The notes beneath the pieces are model-generated. The model was not told the DNA's origin. It was given only the letters and a program-made list of their open reading frames with translations, and did no database searches. A stretch of 64,000 bases of DNA from Dermatophagoides farinae (Eukaryota > Arthropoda > Arachnida > Sarcoptiformes > Pyroglyphidae): assembly GCF_024713945.1 (NCBI RefSeq), contig NC_134679.1, forward strand, positions 2,423,001 to 2,487,000. Direction: 5' to 3'. A program made the position numbers and the translations under genes. Positions 46,801 to 58,914 of the stretch are shown one piece after another (the stretch's first letter is position 1; every line of letters starts with the position of its first letter).

Positions 46801-49438
46801 GTGTACGATGCCAGACCAGTTAAGTGTATGCAAATAAAATTGCATTAAAAAAAAATTTCATTTTTTTCTCTTGTTATCTTTTTTTTTGAAATGTATGAAT
46901 CGTAGGTAGGAGAGAAAAGAAAAAAAAAATCTTTTGATTTTGAATTTGTTTTTTTTTTCGTTGATAGAAATGATGAAAAAACTGAATACGCGTATCGCAT
47001 TAGCGACAAATAGAAAAAAAAGCGATTCAACTTTTTCTCAATTTGTTTGTCATCATAGTATTCATTCGTTAAAGGAAGAGGTGACAAATAAATGTGTCGA
47101 TTGTTGTTGTTGTTGTTGTCGTTGTAGTTGTTTACATTTTTATTTTAACAATAACAAAACAACAACAACATAGATCAAAAAAAAATCGATGAAGAAAGAA
47201 AAGCAAGAAGAAAGAAGCAGAAAGTAGATTGAAAGTTTTTTTTCTCAAATAAAGAATCCTGTTTTTGATCGATTTTTCTTATGGCAGTTGTGGATTAAAA
47301 TTCAAATTCAATACAACAAACGAACGATGCATGTAGAGAGAGAGATAGTGTATGAAGATGGAGCATGTCAAAAAACAAAACAAAACAAAAAAAAGAAAGA
47401 AAAGATTGAATCCAAAGATAGTTGTTTCCATATGAAACAATTTAATACCTACAACTTAATCTATGGTTGTTTCTTGTAATCATGATGATATTGATGGAAA
47501 AAAAAGAATGGAATTTTTTTTTCTTCGTTTCGGTATCAAAGTTTTGTGTGATAAAGCGAATCGAAACAAAAAGTACTCCTGTGTTTCATATCATGAAAAC
47601 GTGCTCTATATATAGAAATAAACAAAACAAAAAAAAAACAAACAAGAAAACTTGACGAATTGTAAAATAATTTTTTTTTTCGCGAGTTTGAAAGAAAAAA
47701 AAATTATAATTGAATGGCAAATTGATGCTATTATTTTGAATAATTTATTCATAGATGACGTACGGCAAACAAACAGAAAAAAAAACTTTTAGGACAAATA
47801 ATGTTTTTTGTGTTTATTTGATTGCAAATAATAATAAAATATATAAAAACAAAAAATCAGCAGGCTAACCATTATCAGCATCAACATTTCGATTTTTTTT
47901 TGTGCTGTATTATTAAACAACCGAGAAGAAGGAAGAAAAAAAAACTATGACAGGCCGTTATGATGATCATCGTCATCGTTTTTTCTTCTTTCGTTTTTTT
48001 TTTATTTGGGTTGTTCATGTCAAATGCATACCCAATGGGTATTGTTCCGAAATAAAAATGAAAAAAAATATATTTTTTTTCGCATACATTTTCCATCAAC
48101 AACAAACACATTCCAAACAAATTCAATGGAAAAATAACGACAAAATGGCCGTAGTCATATCAAGATATGTGTGTATGTTGGAAGAATGAAAAAAAAGTGG
48201 CCAAAGATGATAGAATCGACATTCGATTACTTTAATAATATTGAACGATTGATGTTGGATGATGACGAAGACGAAAAAAAAAGACGATTTGTCTGTCTGT
48301 AATATGCGTAATGTATAAATGTGAATGATGACTGATTTTCTGGTCGGTTGAAATCCTATCTATTATCCCAAGAACTCGTGTACAAACATTTGGAAGGAAA
48401 TGTAGAATAAAAAAAAAAACGCAAAAGCAAAAGAAAAAAAAACGAAGAAGAATGGGAACTATGTATGTGATGTAAAAACATGCACACGATTCAAATGCAT
48501 TGACAGGCATCTATATGTGTGTGTGTGTGTATATGCATAGAAAACAGTAAAAACGTCCATCAATTAAATTTGAATTATATGCTGCTTATGTCTATGTATG
48601 TGCTAAAGAATGGAATGGATGAACAAAAATTATAGTATGGTCTAGCATAGCATCGAATGAAAAGCAGACAGAGTTGAAATACAGACAGACAAAATAAAGG
48701 GAATAAAAAAGAAGAATTCAAGCTTGAATGAAGAATAACTTTTTTTTTACATTTTCAATCAACTATCATATACAATGGGCATATTTTCAATGTTGGTTGG
48801 TTGATTTCTATTGTTTTTTTTTATTTGTTTCTCAACGGATATGTATGTAAAAATGGAATCCCTAGAATTCGACAATTCATTTTTTTCTATTTGCTTGCAT
48901 TATTGCTTGTTCATCATCACGGGTTAATGTATAGTTGTGAAGGAGTAATGTATGTGTGTCAAATGTCATAGATAATCAATGAAACGGAAATGGAAATAAC
49001 TATCGGATGACAGGCATAATATCCATCCAGCTCTATGACATATGACATGTGGTAGCTTGAAAGGAAATGATTTTTTTTTGTGGGATGGGATTGAGGTTAT
49101 GCACATAGTTGATGATTATTTATTTATTCATAGAAAAATTGAACAAAAAAAATAACAATAACAAATAACCAAAGCGAAAATATGTGATGTTTTGATGATG
49201 ACAAGTAAAATATATGAAAATAGAATGGACAACAAAACCAGCCAAATGAAACAAATGAAATAATTTTATGCTTCAATTAATATACAGTGGACATACAAAC
49301 AAACAACAGAAATAAACACTTTAAACACAAAACACAAAATAAAATTCATGATTTGCCAATTGCCGGAAATGGTGAAAATACCCATATTCACAACCAATCT
49401 AGCGTTGAAAAGTTTCTATTTATTTTGGATGTTTTAAC

Positions 49439-49530
49439 GGTGTTGTTGTTGTTGTTGTTGTTGTTGTTGCTGTTGTTGTTGCTGCTGTTGTTGTTAATAA
49501 ATATTATCGTTCAACAACAACAACAACAAA
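49439..49530. repeat. (TTG)n tract followed by inverted (CAA)n tract
   Basis: TTG units with a few CTG variants fill 49440-49495; after a 15 bp spacer, complementary CAA units fill 49511-49530. The two arms can pair as a hairpin. Confidence 0.9.
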
Positions 49531-52500
49531 CAATAATTGACAATCTATTTTAAATCTTTTGGAAAAAATGATTCATATCATCATCATCATCATTATTATT
49601 ATCATGATAATAATGTATGTATATTGTTCTATAGACAAAAGATCTGAAATAGTGTTGTAGTAGCAAAAAAAAAAAAAATTCTATCAAAGAATAATGTTTA
49701 TTCATGCTATTTAGAAGAGATTTTTATGAAAAATTTTTTTCCCTCTGTATATTCATGCACCAAAACAAAACAAAGAAGAAAAAAAAATGAAAATTGATAT
49801 TCATAATACGCATAGATCTCATCATCATCATCATGGTTGAGATCATTTAATGAGTTTACAGAGAAGACAAAATAAAACCAAATAAAAATGAAAATTTCAA
49901 TCCAACTCTTTTATTCCAGCAGCAAAAAAAAATGTAAATAGAGAGTAAAAGAAATTCTATACAAAAAAAAATTTGAACCATGCAGAAATAAACAAACCGA
50001 AAAATGGGAAACAAAAATTCAAAATAAAAAATTTTTAGAGAGTTTATTTGGTTTATGTCCATGATGTGATATTAGATTATTATTATTATTGTATGAAGCA
50101 CGTTTGAAATTTAGCCAAAATAAATATTGAGAGTGAGAGAGAGAGAAAAAAAAACAAAATTCACCGTAATTAAAATAGAAAACTTGAAAATTTTCTTGCT
50201 AAAATTCAGTTATGTTTGTGTCCATTTTCCAAATATACAAAAAAAAGGCGCCTATTGATTCCAATTGATTTTATTATTATTATGCATATAAATATAAACA
50301 TGAGAGATTTGCATCAGTTGAACCAGATTGACAATTTTCAATATTTAGACAATGGATTTTTTTTCAGGAGAAAAAAAAACATTCAAAATGCATCATCATC
50401 ATAATCATGGCATAAACATTATGGAGAATATCAATATAATAGTAATTTGGCAATCAAATTAATTTATTTCCATTTAAAAAAAATATAATGTTCCAAAATG
50501 AATTTTTGAAAATTCAAGAAAATGTTTTTTTTTTGTTAAATGAGATTCCATCAATTTGCAAATATAAAATCGTTGTTCATCTAAGATTCATGATGAAACT
50601 GATGTTTCCGGATGGAATTCGGGGAGGGAGCAAAAAAAAAATCTTTATTATGAGAAGAAATTTTTGTTTTGGCCCTTTTTATCATTTTAATTCTTAAAGT
50701 TTGTGCTTTTCTGTATTTTTTTCGAATTTTTTTTCATTTTGAATGCGTTCATTCAAACTGTTGGATAATAATAATAATAATAATAATAATGACAGAGCAA
50801 AAAAAAAAAGAAGACGAATGGACCGAAATCATTCTGGTTTCACTAATTTTTTTTCTTTCGTATTCTTTTAGTTCTGTTAGTGGATAGAATTTAGACAACG
50901 AATCGAGCAAGACAAATCGTCTTTTGAAATTCTTATTCTTGTTCTTTTTTCTCATTATTGTTAGTAGTTATCACTGACAAATTCTGACAAGTTTTTTTTT
51001 CTTTAGATTTTTTTTATGTTCACATTCTTGATTTGTGATTTCGTTACAAATGTTTCAGACAGACAATGTAGAAGAGAAACAAAACAAAAAAAAATTTGAT
51101 TTGAAATACATTTACGATTGGTTATCAAAAAAAAGAAGACGGAAATGAAGTTTTTTACTGCTAAAAATCAAATTCAATGTAATGGCAAAAAAATAAAAAT
51201 AAAAATAATTGTACATTTCAATAGACTGTGTATCCGGTTTGAAAATCATTTAACAATTTAATCCATTGTGATTTGTGCATATGATAATAATGACGTTAAA
51301 TTTCATTTAAATTTTGTTGCTGTTGTTGTTGTTGTTGCTATCTAGAAAATAATAAAATCTAAATCAAAACGACAAAATAATCAATCGATTGGAAGGAACA
51401 ATAAAAAAAATTGCCATCCGAATGATGTACAATGATCCAGTTAGTAAGTGTATCCATTCAATTTAATGGTAGACATTTCATTGAATTCATTCATTATATG
51501 ATGACGATGATGATGATGATGAATTTTAACAAAAGAAAAATCATCATCATAATCATTAACCTCTGTGAGTGATGAAAACGACTATTGATTTCTCATTTGA
51601 AAAGCTATGATTGTGCAATTTATTGGAATTTTGAATTGTATCAACAACAACAAAAACAAACAAAATTCATCCATTTAAAGTTTGTAATCGAACCAACAAA
51701 AAAAAAAAATAAAAATATCAACGATCGTAATCGAATAATAAACATTTAGCACATTTTCAATATTTCGTTATTGTTATTGTTATCGTTATTGTCAAAGGTA
51801 AAGCTTTTTTTTTCAGTGGCCCTTTAGCGGAAAAATTCGTAAAAAGATTTTTATTTTCGTTCACATCAACAATAATCATTATTGAAACTATTATTTTTGA
51901 TTCGGATGACTTTGAAAACTTTGAAATGCGAATCGAAACCATAATCATAAAAACAAATAGGTTATTGAAATACGGTCAATCCACATTCTCGAATGAAATG
52001 GAATCGAATCCGAATTCTGATCACGATAGAAAATGACTAAAATCTATAAAGTAAACACTAAACAGCAGTATATAGTCAAACAAAGTTTTTTTTTCGTTTT
52101 ATTTTTTTTTTTGGTTTTTGCTTTAAGAATTTTGTTTCCATCTTATTTTGCCAATTTGCACATTTGTCGACCATACAAAATTCTGATGAAAAACAATTTC
52201 TTAACTTCACATTTGATTATTAATTAATTTTTAATGTTCTCATTGCAATTTAATGATAAATTATTAAATTCTGGAAAACAATTCTTGAAAACAAACTTTA
52301 ATGATGATAATGATGGTGATGAGAAAAACAAGCCATGAAAAAAAAGAATATCGATATGTTGTAAAGCGAAATAGTAATAAAGTAATACGCTTAAAGATAA
52401 ACTTGTACACATAGACATTCTTAAAATGTCAACCATGTGAAATGTTTCAAAATCAAGAATATGTATGAAGAAAGAAAAAAAATGAAATGAATCAAATAAA

Positions 52501-54215
52501 TTCTATTTTGTTTTCATATATAAATAATGTAGACAAACCATATACCAATGGACACTAAAGATTCATTCATTGAATGGACTTTAAAACTTTCATTCTATCT
52601 TTGTTTTTGGTACTCAACACTCCCCCCCGCCGCATTCTGGGTTGAAAATGAGAAAATTCTATAAAAATTGTTTTTGTTTCTGAATAGACCATAAGAAAAG
52701 ATTGGATAAGAAAGAATTTTTAGTCCATACATATATACATACAACAACAACAACAACAACAACAAACCCAAAGAACAAGAAACTTGCTAAAAAGAAAAGA
52801 AGTTAAATTAAAAAGTTGTCAGTTCACAGAATGCCAGAACAGAAAAAATTTCGTCATGAAACTTTTTTTTAGCAGTTGTGACTTTGTGTTTTTTTTTTCT
52901 TCAAACGCTCGAATAAACCGACCGATGAGAGACAACTTTTTTTCTCACTATTCTTTTGATGAAAATTTATCTGCAGTTGATTGTCGCCATGCTCATGGAC
53001 CCAACATACACACACACACACACACACAATGATGATGATCCAATGACCAAAATGTAATTTTTTTTTCATTTCTTTGTTTAAGAAAAAGTTTTTTCTTTAT
53101 CCACACACACACACACACAAACGACCATAGTTATAGTGATAACGGTTATTGATTTTGAGTTTTTTTTCTCTAAAAAAAAATTTTGTAACATTAAACCATT
53201 ATAAATTGAATGTTTGAAGAGAACTGTGGTCGCTGGATTGATATCAATGGAAATAAAAACAATTCAAATAATCCAAAATTTTGGAACAAAATATTATAGA
53301 AAAAAAATTTGTAAGTCAATTTTTTCTTTGAATATAATTTCGCGCACAAAGAACACACACACACACAAAGACAGCAAGACAAAACACCTAATAGAACAAA
53401 ATAATAGAATTTTTATAAGAATTCAGGAACAACAACAACAAAAAAAAAAATGATTCCAAATGAAAGATAATAACTCCCTCTCCTTCACCCCACAGGCATG
53501 AGACTAGAAAAATTTTTATGTTTGGTACAAACTTTTGGCAAGAGAAAAAAAAATATCATCATGGTTTTGGCGTTTGTTTGTTTGTTGTTTGTTCTCGTAT
53601 AACATCATCATAATCATCATGGATAAAGTTTTTTCCACTGTTCTTTTCAAATCTAACTATTCTCATTTCGACATATTTACATTTTGTCTTTTCATATTTC
53701 TTTTTTTTTTTTTTATTCGACCGGCCAAACCAGAATCACAACAATATTCGAAACAACAACAACAAAGAAATGGAACCATTCGAATGGTCACACTCATTTC
53801 TCTGTTCTATGCTCAATTTTTTTTTTGTTAGTTCTTTCTACAATCTTGTTCCTAAAAAAAACGAAGAACAGCAAAAGCATGTATTTTAGTGAGTGGTATA
53901 TCATGTTTTATAATAAAAATGGATCATCATTTCTTTTAGGAAATTCTCTTTTTTCCTCTCTATTTTCAAACAATTTTCAATGTATGTTGTTTGATAATAT
54001 ATGTATGTTATTATAGTTGCTGTCGTCGTCGTCGTTGTCGTTGTCGTTACTTGGCAAAGAAAATCCAAATGAAATGGATTCTCATCAAAAGAAGAAAAAA
54101 AATTCGTATGAAAATGTTAAAACCAATAAATAAATTTAAAAAAAAATTAAGATGGATCAGCAAACATTTTACATATATAAATACAACAAAATAGATAAAA
54201 CAAAACGTTTGTCAC

Positions 54216-54218
<3 letters not shown>

Positions 54219-54259
<41 letters not shown>
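54219..54259. repeat. 41 nt T homopolymer
   Basis: The longest homopolymer in the window. Flanks (GTCACGTA left, GACAAAAA right) show no clear duplication. Confidence 0.92.
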
Positions 54260-54260
<1 letters not shown>

Positions 54261-55495
54261 ACAAAAATTATGAAAAAACAAACAATTCAAATCATCATCT
54301 TCTATTGTGGAAACTTTTTCATCAACTCAAACCAGAGAGAAAAAAAATCGCGCTTTCAAACAAACCAAAAATTAAATCGAAAATACGAAATTCGATCCCG
54401 ATTCTAATTTTATTGCCCACCCTTAATATTTCCACTATTAGTTAGAAATGAAATTATTTTCAACTTAAGTGGGATTCCTTGTCCGATTCTTACATTTTGT
54501 TGTATCGATTTCTTTCTATCTCCAATTTCTTTCTTTATTTTGATCTCGAAAACAAACGTTCTTCATGTCTACTGAGTATGCCACAATTAATTTATATATA
54601 TATCAAACAATCGACCAAAACCGGATGGACTAACATTTCAATTCGATATTTGTGGATAGTAGTTGTTGTGTTGGTCATCGGGTTGGTGATCGATATAGAT
54701 TTCATTTTCGAAAATTAATAATATAACAATATTAACAATATAACAAAAAAAAATAACAACTACTAATAGTGACGGAATTTGTCTTCAAAACAAAATAACA
54801 ACAAAAACGAAAACAAAGTTGCTTGATAACCAATTTGGGACAAATAACGAAACAAACCAAGACAAAAAAAAATTTGCCCACTCGATCGAATCTTATTCAA
54901 TGGAAAGGAAAAACAACGAACCAACCAACCAACCATCCAACAAAAAAAAAGAAAATTTCATTGCAATTATTAGCTTGGTGATCAAAATTGGCCTGAAACC
55001 AACATGCAACACAATAACGAGAGAATAAAATAAAAAAAATAAAAAATTTCCCTTGTTGAAGAATGAAGATACGATTCTTGAAATAAACAAGCAAAAAAAA
55101 CAAAAACAACAACAAAATATACAATGATCGTCAATGGGAAAACAATTAAAGATGACCAAATCATTGGAATCGAATTTTCTTTTCGCTTGAATAAAGCAAA
55201 CAAATTGTGTAGATAACGAATGAAAAAAAAGTAAAAAAAAATCTGACAGCCAAAAAAAAAAACAAAAACAAAAACGAAAATCCGAAAACTTGGCAAAAAA
55301 CAGGATTTGCCATGAAAATGATGAATAAATCTTTGTGTATATGTGTGTGTTCGAATTCGAATGGAAATGAATTTGTGTCGGTATAATGGAATGTACAGTT
55401 CGCTGTGAAATTGAACATCTGTATCATTATCATCATCATTTCAATGTTTGATTTGATTTTTTTTTTCGTTTTTTTTTCGTTCTTCATGTTGCTAG

Positions 55496-55791
55496 ATTCA
55501 AAATACTTAAGGACATTCATAGGAAGAGATTTAGATTGGAACATGAATTGGACCGATAGAAACAATGTGAGTATACTCTATGCAAACTCAATTTTCAATT
55601 TGGTCATATCATACGATCAAATTATATCCATCCATTCTATATATGGTTGTAAAAGATCAATCGATGAAATCGTTTATTTGCACATTCGCTTTATTCCGAA
55701 AGAATGGTTCAAAAATACTGGAATCGATAATTCATTTTATTTCATATCAAACATTCCATTGGACAGATTAATGAGACATGCCAAATGGTGA
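55496..55791 (+). CDS. Possible 3'-terminal exon of an unrecognised gene
   Basis: A non-repetitive frame of about 98 codons, unlike everything else in the preceding 20 kb. It begins right after a strong 3' splice site (pyrimidine tract ending TTGCTAG at 55495) and would be entered in phase 1. It ends with TGA at 55789-55791, and AATAAA occurs at 55828, only 37 bp later. The product is mixed in composition (e.g. IISIHSIYGCKRSIDEIVYL) with strand and helix patterns and no family I recognise. No matching upstream exon was found; an internal GTGAGT at 55568 could be an alternative donor. It may also be chance. Confidence 0.35.
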
Positions 55792-55827
55792 ATAATAAGT
55801 GAAAACAAAAATTCCACAAGATCAAAG

Positions 55828-55833
55828 AATAAA
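55828..55833 (+). terminator. Candidate polyadenylation signal AATAAA
   Basis: Lies 37 bp after the stop of the 55496-55791 frame; supports that frame being a terminal exon, though AATAAA is frequent in such AT-rich DNA. Confidence 0.3.
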
Positions 55834-56150
55834 AATATCTGATATAGTCAATAATATCTTGTAAACAAGCAGCAAAAGATCCAATAATTCAAATATAGAT
55901 TATTCATAGTAAAAAATTCATTTTAAAGATTGTTGAAAAAAGTGGTGTACACAGTTCATCGATTCCATTTGATATTATGAACCAATCATTCATTTGATTT
56001 TTCCATAAATGATTAGAATAAAACTTGAAATATATTAATTTCACACACATGAAAATAAAAAATAGGAAAATGAATAATACTTATATTCGTTTGATGATTG
56101 ATGAAAACAATGACTATTCCGTAACAACTTCAATGAACGGTATTATTAGA

Positions 56151-56158
56151 GCGCCAAA
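56151..56158 (-). promoter_or_regulatory. E2F-type site upstream of RRM1
   Basis: GCGCCAAA, the reverse complement of TTTGGCGC, a perfect match to the E2F consensus TTTSSCGC. It lies about 200 bp before the RRM1 ATG and is one of very few GC-rich octamers in the area. Confidence 0.65.
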
Positions 56159-56191
56159 TTCAATGAGTGTCATGCTGTCTGTCCCAATTCG

Positions 56192-56200
56192 TTTTGGCGC
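56192..56200 (+). promoter_or_regulatory. Second E2F-type site upstream of RRM1
   Basis: TTTTGGCGC, a perfect E2F consensus in the opposite orientation to the site at 56151, about 41 bp apart. Ribonucleotide reductase genes are well-known S-phase E2F targets in animals, so the position fits. Confidence 0.68.
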
Positions 56201-56356
56201 AGAAAATATATTGGACCATTGTTTGGGATATTTTCGCATACATGCATGCATGTGCCATGAACAGCTGTAGCTATTTGTTCTGAATTTTATATATTTTTTT
56301 AGTGTTTTTACTATTTTTTTTTTTTTTTTTTTTGTTTTTCTTTATATTTTATCAAG

Positions 56357-58914
56357 ATGTTTGTGATCAAACGAAATGGCCACCAAGAATCGGTCATGTT
56401 CGATAAGATAACATCACGTGTGAGAAAACTTTGTTATGGACTGAACATGCAATTCGTTGATCCAACCATCATTACGATGAAAGTAAGTGAAAGTAAAACT
56501 AAATATTCATTGTATTGAAAATTGTTTTTATTTAAATAGGTAATGTCTGGATTATATTCTGGTGTTACAACAAAAGAATTGGATGAATTAGCAGCAGAAA
56601 TTGCAGCCACGTTGACCACTGAACATATTGATTATGCCATTCTTGCCGCTCGAATAGCTATATCAAATTTACATAAAGAAACAAAAAAAAATTTCTCCGA
56701 TGTTATTCATGATTTATATACAACGATCAATGAACATACTGGTCAACCCACTCCAATTATATCGAAAGAAATTTATGAAATTATAATGGCCAATTCTGAA
56801 CGTATTAATTCTGCCATAATCTATGATCGTGATTTTAATTACAATTATTTTGGTTTCAAAACATTATATCGAAGTTATTTGCTCAAAATTTGCGACAAGG
56901 TTGTCGAACGACCCCAACATATGTTAATGCGTTGTGCTATTGGTATTCATGGTAATGATATCGATGCCGCCATTGAAACGTATAATTTAATCTCTGAAAA
57001 TTGGTTTACACATGCATCACCTACATTGTTTAATGCCGGCACAAAACGGCCACAATTATCATCATGTTTTCTGCTTACTATGAGTGCTGATAGTATTGAA
57101 GGTATATATGATACCCTTAAAAATTGTGCCATTATTTCAAAATCAGCTGGCGGTATTGGTCTTAATGTTCATTGTATCCGATCTTCTGGTAGTTATATTG
57201 CCGGTACGAATGGATTTTCTAATGGCTTGGTTCCTATGTTACGTGTATACAATAATACGGCTCGATATGTTGATCAAGGTGGCAACAAACGTCCTGGAGC
57301 ATTTGCCATATATCTAGAACCATGGCATTCGGATATCTTTGATTTTATAAATCTTCGTAAAAATACCGGATCCGAAGAATTACGTGCACGTGATTTATTT
57401 TATGCCCTTTGGATTCCTGATCTATTCATGAAACGTGTGGATCAAGATGCAATGTGGTCATTGATGTGTCCGAATGAATGTCCTGGATTATTTGATTGTT
57501 GGGGTGAAGAATTTGAAAAGCTATATGAACATTATGAAAATGAAAAACGATATCGATCACAATGTCGTGCTCGTGATCTTTGGTTTTCCATTATTGAATC
57601 ACAAATCGAAACTGGCACACCGTATATGGTTTATAAGGATCATTGTAATCGTAAATCAAATCAACAAAATCTTGGTACAATCAAATGTTCTAATCTTTGT
57701 ACGGAGATTGTGGAATATTCATCTAAAGATGAAATTGCTGTCTGTAATTTAGCCTCGATTGCTTTGAACAAATTCGTTGATCATAAAAATCGAATCTATG
57801 ATTTTAAAAAATTGAAATCGATTGTTAAGGTTGTCACTCGTAATCTAAACAAAGTTATTGATGTTACTTATTATCCCGTACCGGAAGCTCGATATTCGAA
57901 TCTTCGACATCGACCGATAGGTATCGGTGTTCAAGGTTTGGCCGATGCATTCATTCTAATGCGTTATCCATACGAAAGTGAAGAAGCTCGATTGCTCAAT
58001 ATTCAGATTTTTGAAACAATTTATTATGGTGCATTAGAAGCAAGTTGTGAATTGGCTGAACGAAATGGTCCATATGAAACGTATGAAGGATCACCAGTAT
58101 CTAAAGGTATTCTACAGTTTGACATGTGGAATCGTCAACCAACATCTCTTTGGAATTGGAACGATTTGAAAGCTCGAATCGCAAAACATGGTATACGAAA
58201 TAGTTTGCTTGTAGCTCCAATGCCTACAGCTTCGACAGCACAAATTCTTGGGAACAATGAATCTTTTGAACCATATACAAGTAATATATACACAAGACGT
58301 GTTCTTTCCGGAGAATTTCAGGTTTGTTTATTTTCTGACAATTTTTTCTATTTAAATTTCATATTTTTCTACGATTTTAGATTGTCAATCCTCATCTTAT
58401 ACGTGATTTAACCGAATTAGGTCTTTGGAATAATTTACTTAAAATGAAAATAATATCTTCACAAGGTTCAGTACAGAATATTGATAGTATTCCGAAGAAT
58501 ATCCGAGATCTATACAAAACTGTTTGGGAAATATCACAGAAAACAATTGTCCAGATGGCTGTTGATCGTGGTGCATACATTGATCAAAGTCAATCATTAA
58601 ACATTCATTTTGCCGAGCCAAATATTACGAAATTGACATCAATGCATTTTTTTGGTTGGCGTTCAGGATTGAAAACCGGAATGTATTATTTACGTACGAA
58701 ACCGGCTGCACAGGCTATACAATTTACGGTGGATAAAACAAAAATACGTATAACAGAAGAAATACAAGAGCCAAATGACGTAAACGATGGTAATAATGAT
58801 AAAAATTCAGGTGATTTTACAATGAATAAAACACGTGAAGAAAGAGAATTAGCATTAGCTAAACTTGAATGTTCATTGGCCAATAAGGATGCTTGTCTAT
58901 TGTGTAGTTCATAA
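56357..58914 (+). CDS. RRM1: Ribonucleoside-diphosphate reductase large (alpha, R1) subunit
   Basis: Catalytic subunit of cytosolic class I ribonucleotide reductase, which reduces ribonucleoside diphosphates to deoxy forms with the radical-carrying R2 subunit. Exons 56357-56482, 56540-58321 and 58381-58914 (introns 57 and 59 bp) give 813 residues; human RRM1 has 792. The N-terminal ATP cone starts [20 protein letters not shown]. The redox cysteine of QLSSCFLL falls at residue 218, as in human. NLCTEIVEY carries the active-site Asn-Cys-Glu, IAVCNLAS the second redox cysteine, TGMYYLRT the radical-transfer tyrosine pair. The C-terminal swinging-arm CxxC is present as CLLCSS. The extra length is a polar linker before that tail. 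Identity is certain. A long T run and AAG just before the ATG may mark a 5' UTR intron. Confidence 0.98.

Larger units (their letters stand above)
35515..55495. other. 20 kb gene-poor region rich in simple repeats
   Basis: No exon with a recognisable domain, tRNA, rRNA or transposon with diagnostic ends was found. It is filled with A/T homopolymers, (CA)n/(GT)n tracts (36822-36840, 37152-37181, 38333-38352, 41518-41555), triplet tracts (39327-39353, 43312-43335, 49439-49530, 50766-50790) and a 41 nt T run. All longer open frames are short, low-complexity and mostly Phe/Lys/Ile-rich translations of homopolymers. It could be intergenic or a giant intron of the gene ending at 55791. Confidence 0.5.
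55834..56356 (+). promoter_or_regulatory. RRM1 upstream region
   Basis: Holds the two E2F-type sites and no TATA box that I can place. At 56311-56333 is a T run followed by TTTATATTTTATCAAG ending exactly at the ATG, which reads as a 3' splice site; if real, the gene has a non-coding first exon upstream. Confidence 0.5.

Noticed and set aside
54219-54259. T run as the reversed tail of a minus-strand LINE
   Set aside because: Flanks do not repeat each other and no LINE sequence follows on the minus strand.
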